NCBI RefSeq assembly: GCF_000730425.1
Contig: NZ_CP008896.1
Span: 4,960,001 to 5,024,000 of the forward strand
Direction of reading: 5' to 3'
Source: Pseudomonas fluorescens
GTDB taxonomy: Bacteria > Pseudomonadota > Gammaproteobacteria > Pseudomonadales > Pseudomonadaceae
Length of the DNA: 64,000 nt
Below are positions 24,525 to 36,315 of the stretch, in pieces (the first letter of the stretch is position 1; every line of letters starts with the position of its first letter). A program made the position numbers and the translations under genes. A model generated the notes under the pieces. It worked only from the letters and a program-made list of their open reading frames with translations. It was not told where the DNA came from and ran no database searches.

Positions 24525-25109
24525 TCAGGCCTTCTGGCTGTGCAGGTTTTTCATCGCGCGGTTCCATTCACCGGCGAAGATATCCGGCAGCACGCCGAGG
24601 GCAAAATCGATGCTGGCATCGAGTTTTTCCTGTTCGGCGCGTGGCGCACGACCCAGGACGAAATTTGAAACCATACTGGCAACGCCTGGGTGGCCAATGC
24701 CAAGCCGCAGACGGTAAAAGGTATTCTGATTACCCAACTGCGCAATGATGTCGCGCAGGCCATTATGACCGCCATGGCCGCCGCCTTGCTTGAGCTTGGC
24801 AACGCCGGGTGGCAGGTCCAGTTCGTCATGGGCCACCAGGATTTCTTCGGGTTTGATCCGGAAGAAGCCCGCAAGCGCCGCGACAGCCTGGCCGCTGCGG
24901 TTCATGTAGGTGGTGGGAATCAGCAGACGAACATCCTGACCCTGATGCGAGAAGCGTCCGGTCAGGCCAAAATATTTGCGATCGGCCACAAGATTGATGC
25001 CTTGGGCGTGGGCAACGCGCTCAACAAAAAGGGCCCCCGCGTTATGCCGGGTCTGTTCGTATTCGGCGCCTGGATTTCCCAGGCCAACGATCAGTTTAAT
25101 GGCAGTCAC
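24525..25109 (-). CDS. pth: Peptidyl-tRNA hydrolase
   Basis: 194 residues, [17 protein letters not shown] at the N-terminus with the catalytic His in TRHNAG (about residue 22) and the conserved HDELDLP and [12 protein letters not shown] motifs. Recycles peptidyl-tRNA released from stalled ribosomes. Part of the rplY-pth-ychF run. Confidence 0.97.
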   Translation of the reverse strand: MTAIKLIVGLGNPGAEYEQTRHNAGALFVERVAHAQGINLVADRKYFGLTGRFSHQGQDVRLLIPTTYMNRSGQAVAALAGFFRIKPEEILVAHDELDLPPGVAKLKQGGGHGGHNGLRDIIAQLGNQNTFYRLRLGIGHPGVASMVSNFVLGRAPRAEQEKLDASIDFALGVLPDIFAGEWNRAMKNLHSQKA

Positions 25110-25276
25110 GACAGGGGCCCTTCCTTTGGAGTTGTGGATAACATCACCGCAACCTGTGTGCGGTGAAAGTGGACGACAGAAGCTATTTACTCAAGAGTAA
25201 ACGCCGCGTTATCGCCCGCTTTCTCGCTACGTTCCGGTCCGCGATGTTTCCTCAAGCTCCGGCAATACAGAGTGAA

Positions 25277-25873
25277 TTACTCTGCAGCGCCGTCTTCAGC
25301 TTCTGGAGCAACGCGTGGAGCGTGAACGTTGGCAACAGCTTTGTCATCACCGTGAGCCAGTGCGACAAACTCAACGCCTTTAGGGGCTTTGAGGTCGGAC
25401 AGGTGGATGATGGCGCCGACTTCAGCAGCCGACAGGTCGACTTCGATGAACTCAGGCAGGTCTTTCGGCAGGCAGGACACTTCGATTTCGTTCACAACGT
25501 GAGAAATCTCGCCGCCTTTCTTGATCGGTGCTTCTTCACCGATGAAGTGCACAGGCACGATAGCGGTCAGTTTCTGGCCAGCTACAACGCGAACGAAGTC
25601 AGCGTGCATGATGAACTGCTTGGACGGGTGGCGCTGCATCGCTTTAACGATGACGTTCTGCTTGGTGCCGTCGACGTTCAGCTCGATAACGTGGCTGTAG
25701 GCAGCTTCGTTTTCGAACAGCTTGGCGATTTCCTTGGCCAGGATGGTCACGGATTCGGCAGGCTTGTTACCACCGTATACAACGGCTGGGATGTTGGCGG
25801 CGTGACGCAGGCGGCGGCTCGCACCTTTCCCCAGGTCAGTACGCGCTTGAGCGTTCAGAGTAAAGTCAGTCAT
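25277..25873 (-). CDS. rplY: 50S ribosomal protein L25 (general stress protein Ctc type)
   Basis: 198 residues: L25 domain binding 5S rRNA ([20 protein letters not shown]...) followed by the longer C-terminal TL5/Ctc domain and an acidic tail. The order prs-rplY-pth-ychF is standard in Pseudomonas. Confidence 0.96.
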   Translation of the reverse strand: MTDFTLNAQARTDLGKGASRRLRHAANIPAVVYGGNKPAESVTILAKEIAKLFENEAAYSHVIELNVDGTKQNVIVKAMQRHPSKQFIMHADFVRVVAGQKLTAIVPVHFIGEEAPIKKGGEISHVVNEIEVSCLPKDLPEFIEVDLSAAEVGAIIHLSDLKAPKGVEFVALAHGDDKAVANVHAPRVAPEAEDGAAE

Positions 25874-25937
25874 TTTGTATCTCCAAAATAGCCATCATCG
25901 AGGGGCGTTTGCGACCAGCGCCGTACTCGACATGGGC

Positions 25938-25980
25938 AAAAAAGCCCCGCCCCAACAGAATGTCGGGGCGGGGCGCTTTT
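25938..25980. terminator. Rho-independent terminator of prs
   Basis: 10-bp GC stem GCCCCGCCCC (25944-25953) / GGGGCGGGGC (25965-25974) flanked by an A-run and a T-run, between prs and rplY. Confidence 0.88.
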
Positions 25981-26010
25981 CGTCAGTGGGATGTGCCGAA
26001 GGTTTGACCC

Positions 26011-26952
26011 TTAGCGGAACATCGCGCTGATCGATTCTTCATTGCTGATACGGCGAACCGCCTCAGCAACAACCGGTGCGATATCCAGTTGACGGATACG
26101 CGCACAGGCTTGAGCAGCAGCGGACAACGGGATGGTGTTGGTCACCACCAGTTCGTCCAGCACGGAGTTCTCGATGTTCTCGATCGCTCGGCCCGACAGC
26201 ACAGGGTGTGTGCAGTAGGCGAAGACTTTAGCGGCACCGTGCTCTTTCAAGGCTTTTGCCGCGTGGCACAGGGTGCCGGCGGTATCGACCATGTCATCGA
26301 CCAGAATACAGGTACGCCCTTCGACATCACCGATGATATGCATCACTTCAGAGTGATTGGCTTTCTCACGGCGTTTGTCGATGATCCCGAGGTCCACGCC
26401 CAGGGATTTGGCAACAGCCCGTGCACGCACGACGCCACCAATGTCCGGGGACACGATCATCAGGTTTTCAAAGCGCTGGTCTTCGATGTCATCCACCAGG
26501 ACGGGGGAGCCGTAGATGTTATCTACCGGAATATCGAAGAACCCCTGGATTTGGTCAGCGTGCAGGTCAACCGTGAGAACACGGTCGATACCCACCACGG
26601 TCAGCATGTCAGCGACGACTTTCGCGCTGATAGCCACGCGTGCAGAACGCGGACGGCGATCCTGACGGGCATAACCAAAGTAAGGGATTACAGCTGTGAT
26701 TCGAGTCGCTGAGGAGCGGCGGAAGGCATCAGCCATCACGACGAGTTCCATCAGGTTATCGTTGGTCGGAGCGCAAGTCGGCTGAATAATGAAAACATCT
26801 TTACCGCGGACATTTTCATTGATCTCGGCTGTAATTTCGCCATCGGAAAATTTACCGACAGAGATGTCACCGAGAGGGATATGCAGCTGACGTACAACAC
26901 GCCGAGCCAGATCGGGGTTAGCATTCCCCGTAAAGACCATCATCTTGGACAC
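26011..26952 (-). CDS. prs: Ribose-phosphate pyrophosphokinase
   Basis: 313 residues. PRPP-binding loop [12 protein letters not shown] near 217-228, catalytic-flexible region and [17 protein letters not shown] are conserved. Makes PRPP from ribose-5-phosphate and ATP for nucleotide, His and Trp synthesis. Confidence 0.98.
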   Translation of the reverse strand: MSKMMVFTGNANPDLARRVVRQLHIPLGDISVGKFSDGEITAEINENVRGKDVFIIQPTCAPTNDNLMELVVMADAFRRSSATRITAVIPYFGYARQDRRPRSARVAISAKVVADMLTVVGIDRVLTVDLHADQIQGFFDIPVDNIYGSPVLVDDIEDQRFENLMIVSPDIGGVVRARAVAKSLGVDLGIIDKRREKANHSEVMHIIGDVEGRTCILVDDMVDTAGTLCHAAKALKEHGAAKVFAYCTHPVLSGRAIENIENSVLDELVVTNTIPLSAAAQACARIRQLDIAPVVAEAVRRISNEESISAMFR

Positions 26953-26997
26953 GCGCAGTACCTAGAGGCTGAGGGTAACCTGGATGAGTATAGAAAA

Positions 26998-27072
26998 TGG
27001 CAGGGGCGGCTGGATTCGAACCAACGCATGGCAGGATCAAAACCTGCTGCCTTACCGCTTGGCGACGCCCCT
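26998..27072 (-). tRNA. tRNA-Gln (TTG)
   Basis: 75-nt cloverleaf on the minus strand: acceptor AGGGGCG paired with CGCCCCT, anticodon TTG in loop TTTTGAT, T-arm GGTTCGAATCC, encoded CCA (26998-27000). Lies between ispE and prs, a placement known from other gammaproteobacteria. Confidence 0.95.
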
Positions 27073-27109
27073 GTATCTGTTGCAACGAGTACCCAGTACT
27101 CGGTTCCTT

Positions 27110-27958
27110 TTAGAGCAGACTTTGCAGCTTGCGATGCAACATCGAAACGTTGCTTCCCTTTGCTACAAACCCTGTAAGGGTCTCTGTAAGAAGGGCCGAG
27201 ACTTTATCAGCTTCAGCTTTGTTTGGGAAGCCCCCAAACACACAACTTCCAGTGCCGGTGAGTTTTGCTTCGGTAAATTTACCTAACAAATTCAATGCGT
27301 TACGTACATCTGGGTAACGCCTTGCTACCACCGGTAAGCAGTCATTTCGACTGTTTCCCTTGGGAACGGGGCGCACTTTAATGGGAGAAGAGTTACGTGT
27401 CAACAACGGATCTGAAAAAATTTCTGCTGTACTTACAGATACTTGCGGAACAAGCACGACATACCACGGCTCTTCGGGGTCTACAGGGGTAAGTTTTTCC
27501 CCGACACCCTCAGCAAATGCGGCGTGTCCACGCACGAAAACCGGGACATCAGCGCCCAGGGTCAGGCCCAGTGCGGCCAGGCGATCTTCGTCCCAACCCA
27601 GTTGCCACAAGTGATTGAGACCGAGCAGGGTGGTCGCGGCATTCGAACTGCCACCGCCGATGCCGCCGCCCATGGGCAGGATTTTATCGATCCAGATATC
27701 GATGCCCAACGCACAGCCAGATTGTTCCTGGAGTTTTTTTGCCGCCTTCACGATCAGATTGCTGTCGTGGGGCACATCGACAAATTCGGTGTGCAGCTGA
27801 ATCACGCCATCGTCGCGCACGGCGAACGTCATCTCATCGCCGTAGTCGAGGAATTGAAACAGCGTCTGCAACTCGTGATAGCCGTCTTCACGACGACCGA
27901 GAATATGCAGCATCAAATTGAGCTTGGCCGGGGAGGGCAGGGTCAGGCGTTCGCTCAT
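27110..27958 (-). CDS. ispE: 4-diphosphocytidyl-2-C-methyl-D-erythritol kinase
   Basis: 282 residues of the GHMP kinase family with the ATP loop [20 protein letters not shown] (about residues 91-110) and N-terminal [17 protein letters not shown]. Fourth step of the MEP isoprenoid pathway. One nucleotide separates it from lolB. Confidence 0.97.
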   Translation of the reverse strand: MSERLTLPSPAKLNLMLHILGRREDGYHELQTLFQFLDYGDEMTFAVRDDGVIQLHTEFVDVPHDSNLIVKAAKKLQEQSGCALGIDIWIDKILPMGGGIGGGSSNAATTLLGLNHLWQLGWDEDRLAALGLTLGADVPVFVRGHAAFAEGVGEKLTPVDPEEPWYVVLVPQVSVSTAEIFSDPLLTRNSSPIKVRPVPKGNSRNDCLPVVARRYPDVRNALNLLGKFTEAKLTGTGSCVFGGFPNKAEADKVSALLTETLTGFVAKGSNVSMLHRKLQSLL

Positions 27959-27959
27959 G

Positions 27960-28577
27960 TCACTGCCCCAGCTTGCGTGGTTGCCAGCCCTTGATCACCA
28001 GCGTGACGTCAAGGTTGCTGCCGTGCAGCTTGATGCGCTCGGGCAGCCAGTAGCCGCTTTGCTCCACATAGCTGAGGTACTCGACCTGCCAGCCATCCTG
28101 TTCCAGGGTGGCCAGGCGGCTATCGCCATTGAGACTCAAGCGGCTCTTGCTGTCAGGCGCGGGCAGGCCGCGAACCCACCAGACCAGATGCGAGACCGGC
28201 AGCTTCCAGCCGACCTGCTCTTCAAGCAAGGCCTCCGGCGATGGCGCTTCATAGCGGCCCTGGTTGGCCACCTCGAGGCTCACTTGCCCCGGTCGACCGG
28301 TCAGGCGTGCGGCGCCACGGCCCAGCGGGCCAGAGAGACGGATATCGTAATAGTCCTGGCGTTGCAGCCAGAACAAGGTGCCGCTGCCCGAGTCCTTCGG
28401 CGCGCGCACCCCTATCTTGCCTTCGATCTGCCAGCCATCGATGCTGCTGAGCTGATCCTTGTGTTGGCGCCACTGCGCCGGGTTGCCCTGGCCTTCGACG
28501 GATTCACGGGCGCCGAAGCCCGCACAACCGGCGAGCAGGGCGATAAAACTGAAAACAATGGCGTGGCGCAAAAACAT
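27960..28577 (-). CDS. lolB: Outer-membrane lipoprotein receptor LolB
   Basis: 205 residues with lipoprotein signal ending in LLAGC (Cys about residue 18) and the LolB fold ([20 protein letters not shown]). Accepts lipoproteins from LolA and places them in the outer membrane. Between ispE and the TPR lipoprotein. Confidence 0.94.
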   Translation of the reverse strand: MFLRHAIVFSFIALLAGCAGFGARESVEGQGNPAQWRQHKDQLSSIDGWQIEGKIGVRAPKDSGSGTLFWLQRQDYYDIRLSGPLGRGAARLTGRPGQVSLEVANQGRYEAPSPEALLEEQVGWKLPVSHLVWWVRGLPAPDSKSRLSLNGDSRLATLEQDGWQVEYLSYVEQSGYWLPERIKLHGSNLDVTLVIKGWQPRKLGQ

Positions 28578-28581
28578 AGAA

Positions 28582-30306
28582 TTAAAGAGTCTCGGATCCG
28601 GTCAGGCGCTTGATGGTGCTGCGCAGGATGGGGCTGTCGGGTTGTTCCTTGAGGAACTTGCCCCAGATTTGTCGGGCTTCACGCTGTTTGCCTTGGGCCC
28701 AGAGCACTTCACCCAGGTGGGCGGCGACTTCCTGGTCGGGGAACCGCTCCAGGGCCTGGCGCAGCAGGCGTTCGGCTTCATCGAGGTTGCCCAGGCGGTA
28801 ATTCACCCAGCCCAGGCTGTCGAGCACCGCCGGGTCTTCCGGGTTGAGCTGGTGCGCCTGTTCGATCAGGACCTTGGCCTCGGCATAGCGCGTCGTACGG
28901 TCGGACAAGGTGTAGCCCAGGGCGTTCAGTGCCATGGCATTGTCCGGGTCGCGCTTGATGATCAGGCGCAGGTCCTTTTCCATCTGCGCCAGGTCATTGC
29001 GCTTTTCGGCCTGCATGGCTCGGGTGTACAGCAGGTTCAGGTCGTCGGGGTATTGCAGCAGGGCCTGGGCGAGGATTTTCCAGGCACGCTCCCCCTGATT
29101 GTTGGCCGACAAGGTTTCGGCCTGGATCAGATACAGCTGAATGGCATAGTCCGGCTCGGCGTCGCGGGCGGCGGCCAGGCGTTTTTCGGCTTCGTCGGTG
29201 CGACCGTTGTTCATCAGGATGTCGGCCTGGCGCAGTTGCGCCGGCAGATAGTCGTTGCCGGGGCCGACCTGGGCGTATTCGATCAGCGCGCCTTGCGGGT
29301 CATCCTGTTCCTCGGCGATGCGCCCCAGGTTCAGGTGGGCCGAATCGACATGGCTTTCCCGCGCGATCAGGTCTTCCAGGTAGCCCTTGGCCTCTTCCCA
29401 GGCCTTGGCTTCCAGGCATACCAGCGCCAGGGAGTAACGCAATTCGTCATCGTCCGGGTATTGCTGCACCAGGCTGGCGAACTCCACCTTGGCGTCTTCC
29501 ATGCGGTCCTGTTCCACCAGCATGCGCGCATAAGTCAGGCGCAGGCGCTTGTCGTCCGGATACTTCTTGATGCTCTTTTGCAGCAGCGGCAAGGCTTCTT
29601 TACCGCGGTTGAGGCTTTGCAGCAGGCGCGCACGCAGCAGCAGCGGGGCGATTTCGCCCTCTTCCGGCGGGTTCTGTTCCAGCAGCTTGAGGGCGGCTTG
29701 CGGTTCGTCATCCTGTTGCAGCAGCAGCGCCTTGCCGAATATCAGTTGGCTATTGCTTGGGTGCTTTTGCAGCAGGCGGTCGAACCCCTTCATCAGGCCA
29801 TCGCGGGTGTCCTGGTCGGTATCGGCCGCGGAGAGGGCGAGGAAGTCGAAATGGGTATCGCCCTTGCCCTGCAAGACTTTCTCCATATAGACCATGGAGT
29901 CGTCATAGCGCCCGGCACGCGCCAGCTGGATTGCCGCGGCGCGCTGGGCTTCGAGGTCGTCCGGCGCATTTTTTGCCCAGATCAGCGCAGTATCCAGGGC
30001 GGCCTGGTCGGCGCCCAGGTATTCGGCGATGCGAAACGCACGCTCGGAAATCCCCGGGTCCTGGGTGTTGATGGCCTGGGTCACGTAGTTATCCAAGGCA
30101 ATGTCGAAACGATTGCGCTGGCCGGCGAGTTCCGCGCTCAGCAGGCTGAACACCGTTTCTTCGCTGAACGAGGAATAAACCTTGGGCTTTTCAGGGGCGG
30201 GGGTGCTGTCTTCCACCGGCGCAGGACTCTGCGGCGATACGGGGGCCATGGACTGGCAGCCGCCGAGGAAGGCAAGGGCAAGGAGCAACGCGGAAGATCT
30301 ATTCAT
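28582..30306 (-). CDS. Tetratricopeptide-repeat lipoprotein
   Basis: 574 residues: lipobox FLGGC (Cys about residue 17), a Pro-rich linker, then many TPR helices ([40 protein letters not shown]). It is conserved upstream of lolB in Pseudomonas; role probably protein scaffolding in the envelope, not firmly known. Divergent from hemA. Confidence 0.9.
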   Translation of the reverse strand: MNRSSALLLALAFLGGCQSMAPVSPQSPAPVEDSTPAPEKPKVYSSFSEETVFSLLSAELAGQRNRFDIALDNYVTQAINTQDPGISERAFRIAEYLGADQAALDTALIWAKNAPDDLEAQRAAAIQLARAGRYDDSMVYMEKVLQGKGDTHFDFLALSAADTDQDTRDGLMKGFDRLLQKHPSNSQLIFGKALLLQQDDEPQAALKLLEQNPPEEGEIAPLLLRARLLQSLNRGKEALPLLQKSIKKYPDDKRLRLTYARMLVEQDRMEDAKVEFASLVQQYPDDDELRYSLALVCLEAKAWEEAKGYLEDLIARESHVDSAHLNLGRIAEEQDDPQGALIEYAQVGPGNDYLPAQLRQADILMNNGRTDEAEKRLAAARDAEPDYAIQLYLIQAETLSANNQGERAWKILAQALLQYPDDLNLLYTRAMQAEKRNDLAQMEKDLRLIIKRDPDNAMALNALGYTLSDRTTRYAEAKVLIEQAHQLNPEDPAVLDSLGWVNYRLGNLDEAERLLRQALERFPDQEVAAHLGEVLWAQGKQREARQIWGKFLKEQPDSPILRSTIKRLTGSETL

Positions 30307-30488
30307 ATAGGAAGAGGACGACTAACCTGCGGTCGGATCATCATGACACAAGCCCTCGGCCAAACATAACCGAGTCTCAATTGGCGCCTTTATAGACACA
30401 AGGCATTAGGACAATAGACGACGGTGGTTGTTCTGGATCAGTCGAAGTAGGACAATTGTCGGCTTCTCGACATCATCAGCGATATTGA

Positions 30489-31778
30489 ATGGCCTTCCTT
30501 GCTCTGGGTATCAACCACAAGACTGCTTCTGTAGACGTCCGCGAGCGCGTGGCGTTTACCCCAGAGCAGCTGGTTGAGGCTTTGCAGCAGCTGTGCCGGC
30601 TCACCGACAGCCGCGAAGCTGCGATCCTTTCCACCTGCAATCGCAGCGAGCTCTATATAGAGCAGGAACATCTTTCCTCGGATGTGGTCCTGCGCTGGCT
30701 GGCTGATTACCATCATTTGAGCCTGGATGACCTGCGCGCCAGCGCTTATGTGCATGAAGATGATGCGGCAGTTCGTCACATGATGCGTGTCGCTTCAGGG
30801 CTCGATTCACTGGTGCTGGGCGAGCCGCAGATCCTTGGCCAGATGAAATCGGCCTACGCCGTGGCCCGTGAGGCCGGGACCGTGGGGCCGTTGCTGGGAC
30901 GTTTGTTCCAGGCCACCTTCAATTCGGCCAAGCAGGTGCGTACCGATACGGCCATTGGTGAAAACCCGGTCTCCGTGGCATTTGCCGCCGTCAGCCTGGC
31001 CAAGCAGATCTTCAGCGACCTGCAACGCAGCCAGGCCCTGCTGATCGGCGCGGGCGAGACCATCACCCTGGTCGCCCGCCATCTGCATGACCTGGGCGTC
31101 AAGCGTATTGTGGTGGCCAACCGTACCCTGGAACGCGCCAGCATCCTGGCCGAAGAGTTCGGCGCCCACGCGGTGTTGCTGGCTGATATCCCGGCTGAAC
31201 TGGTGCGCAGCGATATCGTGATCAGCTCCACTGCCAGCCAATTGCCAATCCTGGGCAAGGGCGCGGTGGAAAGCGCCTTGAAGCTGCGCAAACACAAGCC
31301 GATTTTCATGGTGGATATCGCCGTTCCCCGGGACATCGAGCCGGAAGTTGGCGAGCTGGACGACGTTTACCTCTATAGCGTCGACGACCTGCACGAAGTG
31401 GTCGCCGAAAACCTCAAGAGCCGCCAGGGTGCAGCCCAGGCCGCCGAGGAAATGGTCTCCATCGGCGCCGATGACTTTATGGTGCGCCTGCGCGAGCTGG
31501 CCGCCGTGGATGTGCTCAAGGCCTATCGCCAGCAGGGCGAGCGCTTGCGTGACGAGGAATTGATCAAGGCCCAGCGCCTGCTGGCCAATGGCGGCAATGC
31601 TGAGGATATCTTGATGCAATTGGCCCGTGGCCTCACCAACAAGCTGTTGCATGCTCCCAGCGTCCAGCTTAAAAAATTGACAGCCGAAGGCCGCCTCGAT
31701 GCGCTGGCCATGGCCCAGGAACTCTTTGCCCTCGGTGAGGGCGCGTCAGACAGCTCTTCGGATAAAAAACCGCAATGA
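30489..31778 (+). CDS. hemA: Glutamyl-tRNA reductase
   Basis: 429 residues; catalytic Cys50 in [14 protein letters not shown]-binding GAGETI (about 180), and a C-terminal dimerisation helix. First committed step of haem/tetrapyrrole synthesis. Overlaps prfA by 4 nt, the standard hemA-prfA-prmC order. Confidence 0.98.
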   Translation: MAFLALGINHKTASVDVRERVAFTPEQLVEALQQLCRLTDSREAAILSTCNRSELYIEQEHLSSDVVLRWLADYHHLSLDDLRASAYVHEDDAAVRHMMRVASGLDSLVLGEPQILGQMKSAYAVAREAGTVGPLLGRLFQATFNSAKQVRTDTAIGENPVSVAFAAVSLAKQIFSDLQRSQALLIGAGETITLVARHLHDLGVKRIVVANRTLERASILAEEFGAHAVLLADIPAELVRSDIVISSTASQLPILGKGAVESALKLRKHKPIFMVDIAVPRDIEPEVGELDDVYLYSVDDLHEVVAENLKSRQGAAQAAEEMVSIGADDFMVRLRELAAVDVLKAYRQQGERLRDEELIKAQRLLANGGNAEDILMQLARGLTNKLLHAPSVQLKKLTAEGRLDALAMAQELFALGEGASDSSSDKKPQ

Positions 31779-32857
31779 AAGCGTCACTGCTCAATAAACT
31801 GGACGTGCTCCAGGACCGTTTCGAAGAACTGACCGCCTTGCTCGGCGATGGCGAGGTCATTTCCGATCAAACCAAGTTCCGCGCCTATTCCAAGGAATAC
31901 GCCGAAGTTGAACCGATCGTGACCACCTATTCACAACTGCTCAAAGTGCAGGCCGACCTCGAAGGCGCCCAGGCGCTGCTCAAGGACAGCGACCCGGACA
32001 TGCGTGAAATGGCCGTGGAAGAAGTCCGCGAAGCCAAGGAAAAGCTCATCGAGCTGGAAGGCGACCTGCAACGCATGCTGCTGCCCAAAGACCCTAACGA
32101 TGGGCGCAACGTGTTCCTGGAAATCCGCGCAGGGACTGGCGGTGACGAGGCGGCGATCTTCTCCGGCGACCTGTTCCGCATGTATTCGCGTTATGCCGAG
32201 CGCCGCGGCTGGCGCGTGGAAATCCTCTCCGAGAACGAAGGGGAGCACGGTGGCTACAAGGAAATCATCGCTCGGGTCGAAGGCGAGAACGTCTACGGCA
32301 AGCTGAAATTCGAATCCGGTGCCCACCGCGTACAGCGTGTACCCGCCACCGAATCCCAGGGCCGTATCCACACCTCGGCCTGCACCGTGGCGGTGCTGCC
32401 TGAGCCGGACGAGCAGGAAGCCATCGAAATCAACCCGGCGGACTTGCGTGTCGACACTTACCGCTCGTCCGGCGCCGGTGGCCAGCACGTCAACAAGACC
32501 GACTCCGCGATCCGCATCACCCACTTGCCGTCCGGCATCGTGGTGGAGTGCCAGGAGGAACGCTCCCAGCACAAGAACCGGGCGCGGGCCATGTCCTGGC
32601 TGTCGGCCAAACTCAACGACCAGCAGACCAGCGCCGCCGCCAATGCGATTGCCAGCGAGCGCAAGTTGCTGGTGGGCTCGGGTGACCGTTCCGAGCGCAT
32701 TCGCACCTATAACTACGCCCAGGGCCGGGTTACCGACCACCGGATCAACCTGACCCTCTACTCCCTGGACGAAATCCTTGCCGGCGGCGTGGATGCAGTG
32801 ATCGAGCCATTGCTCGCCGAATACCAGGCCGACCAGTTGGCTGCGATAGGTGAATAA
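31775..32857 (+). CDS. prfA: Peptide chain release factor 1
   Basis: 360 residues with the stop-codon tripeptide PAT (in VPATESQGR) and the hydrolysis motif GGQ (in [10 protein letters not shown], about 234-236). Recognises UAG/UAA. Followed directly by prmC, which methylates its GGQ glutamine. Confidence 0.98.
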   Translation: MKASLLNKLDVLQDRFEELTALLGDGEVISDQTKFRAYSKEYAEVEPIVTTYSQLLKVQADLEGAQALLKDSDPDMREMAVEEVREAKEKLIELEGDLQRMLLPKDPNDGRNVFLEIRAGTGGDEAAIFSGDLFRMYSRYAERRGWRVEILSENEGEHGGYKEIIARVEGENVYGKLKFESGAHRVQRVPATESQGRIHTSACTVAVLPEPDEQEAIEINPADLRVDTYRSSGAGGQHVNKTDSAIRITHLPSGIVVECQEERSQHKNRARAMSWLSAKLNDQQTSAAANAIASERKLLVGSGDRSERIRTYNYAQGRVTDHRINLTLYSLDEILAGGVDAVIEPLLAEYQADQLAAIGE

Positions 32858-33688
32858 ATGACCATTATTGCCAGCTTGTTGCGCGCCGCCGACCTGCCGG
32901 ATTCGCCTACCGCGCGCCTGGATGTGGAGTTGCTGCTGGCGGCTGCCCTGGGCAAGTCCCGCAGCTACCTGCACACCTGGCCGGAAAAAATCGTCAGCAG
33001 CGAAGACGCGCTGCGCTTTGCCGAGTACCTGCAACGTCGCCGCAGCGGTGAGCCGGTGGCTTATATCCTCGGCCAGCAAGGCTTCTGGAAACTCGACCTG
33101 GAAGTTGCGCCCCACACCCTGATCCCGCGCCCGGACACCGAGCTGCTGGTGGAAGCGGCCCTGGAGTTGTTGCCCGCCACCTTGGCCAATGTCCTTGACC
33201 TGGGCACCGGCAGCGGCGCCATTGCCCTGGCCCTGGCCAGCGAACGCCCGGCCTGGCGCGTGACGGCGGTGGATCGTGTGCTGGAGGCCGTGGCCCTGGC
33301 CGAGCGCAATCGCCAGCGCCTGCACCTGGACAACGTCACAGTGCTCAATAGCCACTGGTTCAGCGCCCTGAAAAATCGCACCTATCACCTGATCATCAGC
33401 AACCCACCTTATATAGCCGACAATGATCCCCATCTGGTCGCCGGCGATGTGCGCTTCGAGCCGGCCAGCGCCCTGGTGGCCGGCCACGACGGCCTGGACG
33501 ACCTGCGCCTGATCATCGCCCAGGCGCCGTTGCATCTGGAGGCCGGCGGCTGGTTGCTGCTGGAGCACGGTTACGACCAGGCTCCCGCCGTGCGTGACCT
33601 GCTGCTGGCGCAAGGTTTTGCACAGGTGCACAGCCGTATCGACCTCGGCGGCCATGAGCGCATCAGCCTGGGACGCCGGCCGTGCTGA
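32858..33688 (+). CDS. prmC: Release-factor glutamine methyltransferase
   Basis: 276 residues with SAM loop DLGTGSGAIALALA and the catalytic NPPY (IISNPPYIAD, about 186). Methylates the GGQ motif of release factors. ATG directly after prfA; ends 7 nt inside moeB. Confidence 0.97.
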   Translation: MTIIASLLRAADLPDSPTARLDVELLLAAALGKSRSYLHTWPEKIVSSEDALRFAEYLQRRRSGEPVAYILGQQGFWKLDLEVAPHTLIPRPDTELLVEAALELLPATLANVLDLGTGSGAIALALASERPAWRVTAVDRVLEAVALAERNRQRLHLDNVTVLNSHWFSALKNRTYHLIISNPPYIADNDPHLVAGDVRFEPASALVAGHDGLDDLRLIIAQAPLHLEAGGWLLLEHGYDQAPAVRDLLLAQGFAQVHSRIDLGGHERISLGRRPC

Positions 33689-34437
33689 CGGATCAGGAGC
33701 TGTTGCGCTATAGCCGGCAGATTCTGTTGCAGCAGGTCGACATCGAAGGCCAGTTGCGCCTGAAAAACAGTCGCGTGCTGATTGTCGGCCTGGGCGGCCT
33801 CGGTGCCCCGGTGGCCCTCTACCTGGCGGCTGCCGGTGTGGGCGAGATGCATCTGGCGGACTTTGATACCGTCGACCTGACCAATCTGCAACGCCAGATC
33901 ATCCACGACACCGACAGCGTCGGCCTGAGCAAGGTCGATTCGGCTACCCGTCGCCTGAGCGCGATCAACCCCGAGATCCGGTTGATTGCCCATCGCACGG
34001 CGCTGGATGCGGACTCATTGGCAGCCGCTGTGGCCAATGTGGACCTGGTGCTCGATTGCTGCGACAACTTCACCACCCGCGAAGCGGTGAACGCGGCGTG
34101 CGTGGCGGCTGGCAAGCCCCTGGTCAGCGGCGCGGCCATTCGCCTGGAGGGCCAGCTGTCGGTGTTCGACCCGCGGCGGCCGGAAAGCCCGTGCTACCAC
34201 TGCTTATATGGGCATGGCAGCGACACCGAACTGACCTGTAGTGAAGCCGGCGTCGCCGGCCCGCTGGTGGGCCTGGTCGGCAGCCTGCAAGCCCTGGAAG
34301 CCCTGAAGCTGCTGGCCGGCTTTGGCGAACCCCTGGTCGGGCGCCTGTTGTTGATCGATGCCCTGGGCACACGTTTTCGCGAACTGCGGGTCAAGCGCGA
34401 CCCAGGGTGCAGCGTCTGTGGGAGCCAGCATGGTTAA
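33682..34437 (+). CDS. moeB: Molybdopterin-synthase adenylyltransferase (ThiF/MoeB family)
   Basis: 251 residues: ATP-binding [17 protein letters not shown] near residue 35, and paired zinc cysteines (CYHCLYG and CSVCG). Starts at GTG (33682) inside prmC. Adenylates the C-terminus of a ubiquitin-like sulphur carrier (MoaD, possibly also ThiS). Confidence 0.92.
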   Translation: MLTDQELLRYSRQILLQQVDIEGQLRLKNSRVLIVGLGGLGAPVALYLAAAGVGEMHLADFDTVDLTNLQRQIIHDTDSVGLSKVDSATRRLSAINPEIRLIAHRTALDADSLAAAVANVDLVLDCCDNFTTREAVNAACVAAGKPLVSGAAIRLEGQLSVFDPRRPESPCYHCLYGHGSDTELTCSEAGVAGPLVGLVGSLQALEALKLLAGFGEPLVGRLLLIDALGTRFRELRVKRDPGCSVCGSQHG

Positions 34438-35224
34438 GGATGCACCGATTGGTGTGTTCGACTCTGGCGTCGGCGGCTTGTCGGTGCTGGACGAAATTCA
34501 TCGCTTGTTGCCCCAGGAGTCGCTGCTGTACGTGGCGGATTGCGGGCATATCCCCTACGGCGAGAAAACCCCGGCATTCATTCGCGAACGCTCGCGGGTG
34601 GTCGCAGAATTTTTCCGTGAGCAGGAGGCCAAGGCCTTTGTGATCGCCTGCAACACGGCGACCGTGGCGGCTGTTGCTGATTTGCGCAGTGATTATCCGG
34701 ATTGGCCGCTGGTGGGCATGGAGCCGGCGGTCAAACCGGCTGCCGCTGCGACCCGCAGTGGCGTGGTTGGGGTGCTCGCCACCACGGGGACCCTGCAAAG
34801 CGCCAAGTTCGCCGCGCTGTTGGACCGCTTCGCCACGGATGTGCGGGTGATTACCCAGCCTTGCCCAGGGCTGGTAGAGCTGATCGAAGCCGGCGACCTG
34901 AACAGCCCAGCATTGCGCCAGATGCTGCAAGGGTATGTCGCACCGCTGATCGAGGCCGGGTGCGACACCATCATCCTGGGCTGTACCCACTATCCGTTCC
35001 TCAAGCCATTGCTGGCGACGATGCTGCCACCGACGATCATCCTGATCGACACCGGGGCGGCGGTGGCGCGCCAGTTGCAGCGCCTGCTGGCCGAGCGCCA
35101 GCTGCTGGCTGGGGGCAGTCCCCGTGCAGCGCAGTTTTGGACCAGCGGTGATCCACAGCACCTAAGAAATGTCCTACCCACACTGTGGAAATTCAGCGGC
35201 GTTGTGCGAAGCTTCGCTCGGTGA
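34430..35224 (+). CDS. murI: Glutamate racemase
   Basis: 264 residues with both catalytic cysteines (ACNTATVA and LGCTHYPFL) and [10 protein letters not shown] at the N-terminus. Provides D-glutamate for peptidoglycan. ATG at 34430 with GGAG 5 nt upstream, overlapping moeB by 8 nt; a longer frame from 34358 lies inside moeB. Confidence 0.97.
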   Translation: MVKDAPIGVFDSGVGGLSVLDEIHRLLPQESLLYVADCGHIPYGEKTPAFIRERSRVVAEFFREQEAKAFVIACNTATVAAVADLRSDYPDWPLVGMEPAVKPAAAATRSGVVGVLATTGTLQSAKFAALLDRFATDVRVITQPCPGLVELIEAGDLNSPALRQMLQGYVAPLIEAGCDTIILGCTHYPFLKPLLATMLPPTIILIDTGAAVARQLQRLLAERQLLAGGSPRAAQFWTSGDPQHLRNVLPTLWKFSGVVRSFAR

Positions 35225-35336
35225 AAAAACGTGAAATAGCGGATTTTCCAGCTGAACTTCTGCGTTGTGCGTGATTTCTATAGCTCCTGATGAGCAGTAC
35301 AAAATCATACAACTTCGTTTGGAAAGGATGTTTCTT

Positions 35337-35855
35337 ATGAAGCGCTTGTTCTGTTTGGCTGCGATTGCAGCCGTAGTGGTGGGGCACTCGGTTTCTTCCC
35401 AGGCTGCGGGCCTGGAGTTTGGGGTAGGGCATACAAGCGATTCGACCATGACCTATCGCCTGGGCCTGCAATCGGACTGGGACAAGAGCTGGTGGCAGAG
35501 CGATGTCGGGCGCCTGACCGGCTATTGGAGCGGCGCTTATACATTCTGGGAGGGGGACGAACGCGCCAGTGTCAGCAGCTTGTCGTTTTCGCCGGTGTTT
35601 GTGTATGAGTTCGCCGGCGAGTCGGTGAAGCCCTACATCGAAGCCGGGATCGGCGTGGCACTGTTTTCACGCTCCCGTGTGGAAGACAACAACATTGGCG
35701 GGGCTTTCCAGTTCGAAGATCGCCTGGGCTTTGGCCTGCGCTTTGCCGGTGGGCATCAGGTGGGGATCCGTGCCACGCACTATTCCAACGCCGGTATCAG
35801 TAGCCGCAACGATGGGGTCGAGAGTTATTCGTTGAACTACACCCTGCCACTGTAG
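35337..35855 (+). CDS. pagL: Lipid A 3-O-deacylase (PagL-like acyloxyacyl hydrolase)
   Basis: 172 residues: signal peptide ending SSQAA (about residue 23), then a small beta-barrel. The PagL triad is visible at the C-terminus as THYSNAGISSRNDGVESYSL (His, Ser and Glu). ATG at 35337; the longer frame from 35265 would add a non-signal stretch. Outer-membrane enzyme that removes the 3-linked acyl chain of lipid A. Confidence 0.88.
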   Translation: MKRLFCLAAIAAVVVGHSVSSQAAGLEFGVGHTSDSTMTYRLGLQSDWDKSWWQSDVGRLTGYWSGAYTFWEGDERASVSSLSFSPVFVYEFAGESVKPYIEAGIGVALFSRSRVEDNNIGGAFQFEDRLGFGLRFAGGHQVGIRATHYSNAGISSRNDGVESYSLNYTLPL

Positions 35856-35891
35856 TTTCAGTACACCGCTTTCAAAACGCTGCAACTCCCC

Positions 35892-35919
35892 TGTAGGCGC
35901 TGGCAAGCCAGCGCCTACA
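35892..35919. terminator. Perfect palindrome after pagL (terminator or REP-type repeat)
   Basis: TGTAGGCGCTGGC / GCCAGCGCCTACA inverted repeat of 13 bp around AA. It lies in the 86-nt gap between convergent genes and may stop transcription from both sides; it also resembles the TGTAGG-type REP arms seen at 52591-52674. Confidence 0.6.
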
Positions 35920-35941
35920 TTTGATCTCTGTGTTTTCAAGG

Positions 35942-36247
35942 TCAGCGGTAGACCGTCGCAATCCCCTGGCGCTCTTCAAGGCATTCCGGCGCGCCCATCT
36001 CGAACTCCCGGCAGATCAACGGCCGTTTTTCATAGATCGTGCACATCATCGTGTCGCGATCCAGCGCGGCGCACCAGCCATCGTCCAGGCGCAGCATGAC
36101 TTCGCCGCCCCAATCGTCGGTGTCGATAAAACGATCAGGCACCCCCGTGTCGGTGATCAGCATGACTTCCAGTTGGCAGCAGCAGGCTGCACACGTGGAA
36201 CAGGTGATGGCGGGTTCGGCGATTTGGGTGTGGGGGATGGTGGTCAT
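35942..36247 (-). CDS. YkgJ-family Cys-cluster protein
   Basis: 101 residues with CSTCAACCCQLEV near residue 15 and C-x-IYEKRPLICREFEMG-type spacing near the end, the metal/iron-sulphur cluster signature of the YkgJ/UPF0153 family. Function unknown in general. ATG at 36247; the longer frame is unlikely. Confidence 0.8.
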   Translation of the reverse strand: MTTIPHTQIAEPAITCSTCAACCCQLEVMLITDTGVPDRFIDTDDWGGEVMLRLDDGWCAALDRDTMMCTIYEKRPLICREFEMGAPECLEERQGIATVYR

Positions 36248-36315
36248 AGGCGCGCAGTGTAAGGCAAGCGGGTCATGTCCGTGTGAAAGCTCTGACGGGC
36301 GTCGCCAGGCCCTGC

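Noticed and set aside
28459..30369. 636-codon frame on the plus strand
   Set aside because: Antisense of the TPR lipoprotein; low-complexity Gln/Leu/Val composition typical of reversed TPR coding.
31931..33655. 574-codon frame on the minus strand
   Set aside because: Antisense of prfA and prmC, both clearly coding.
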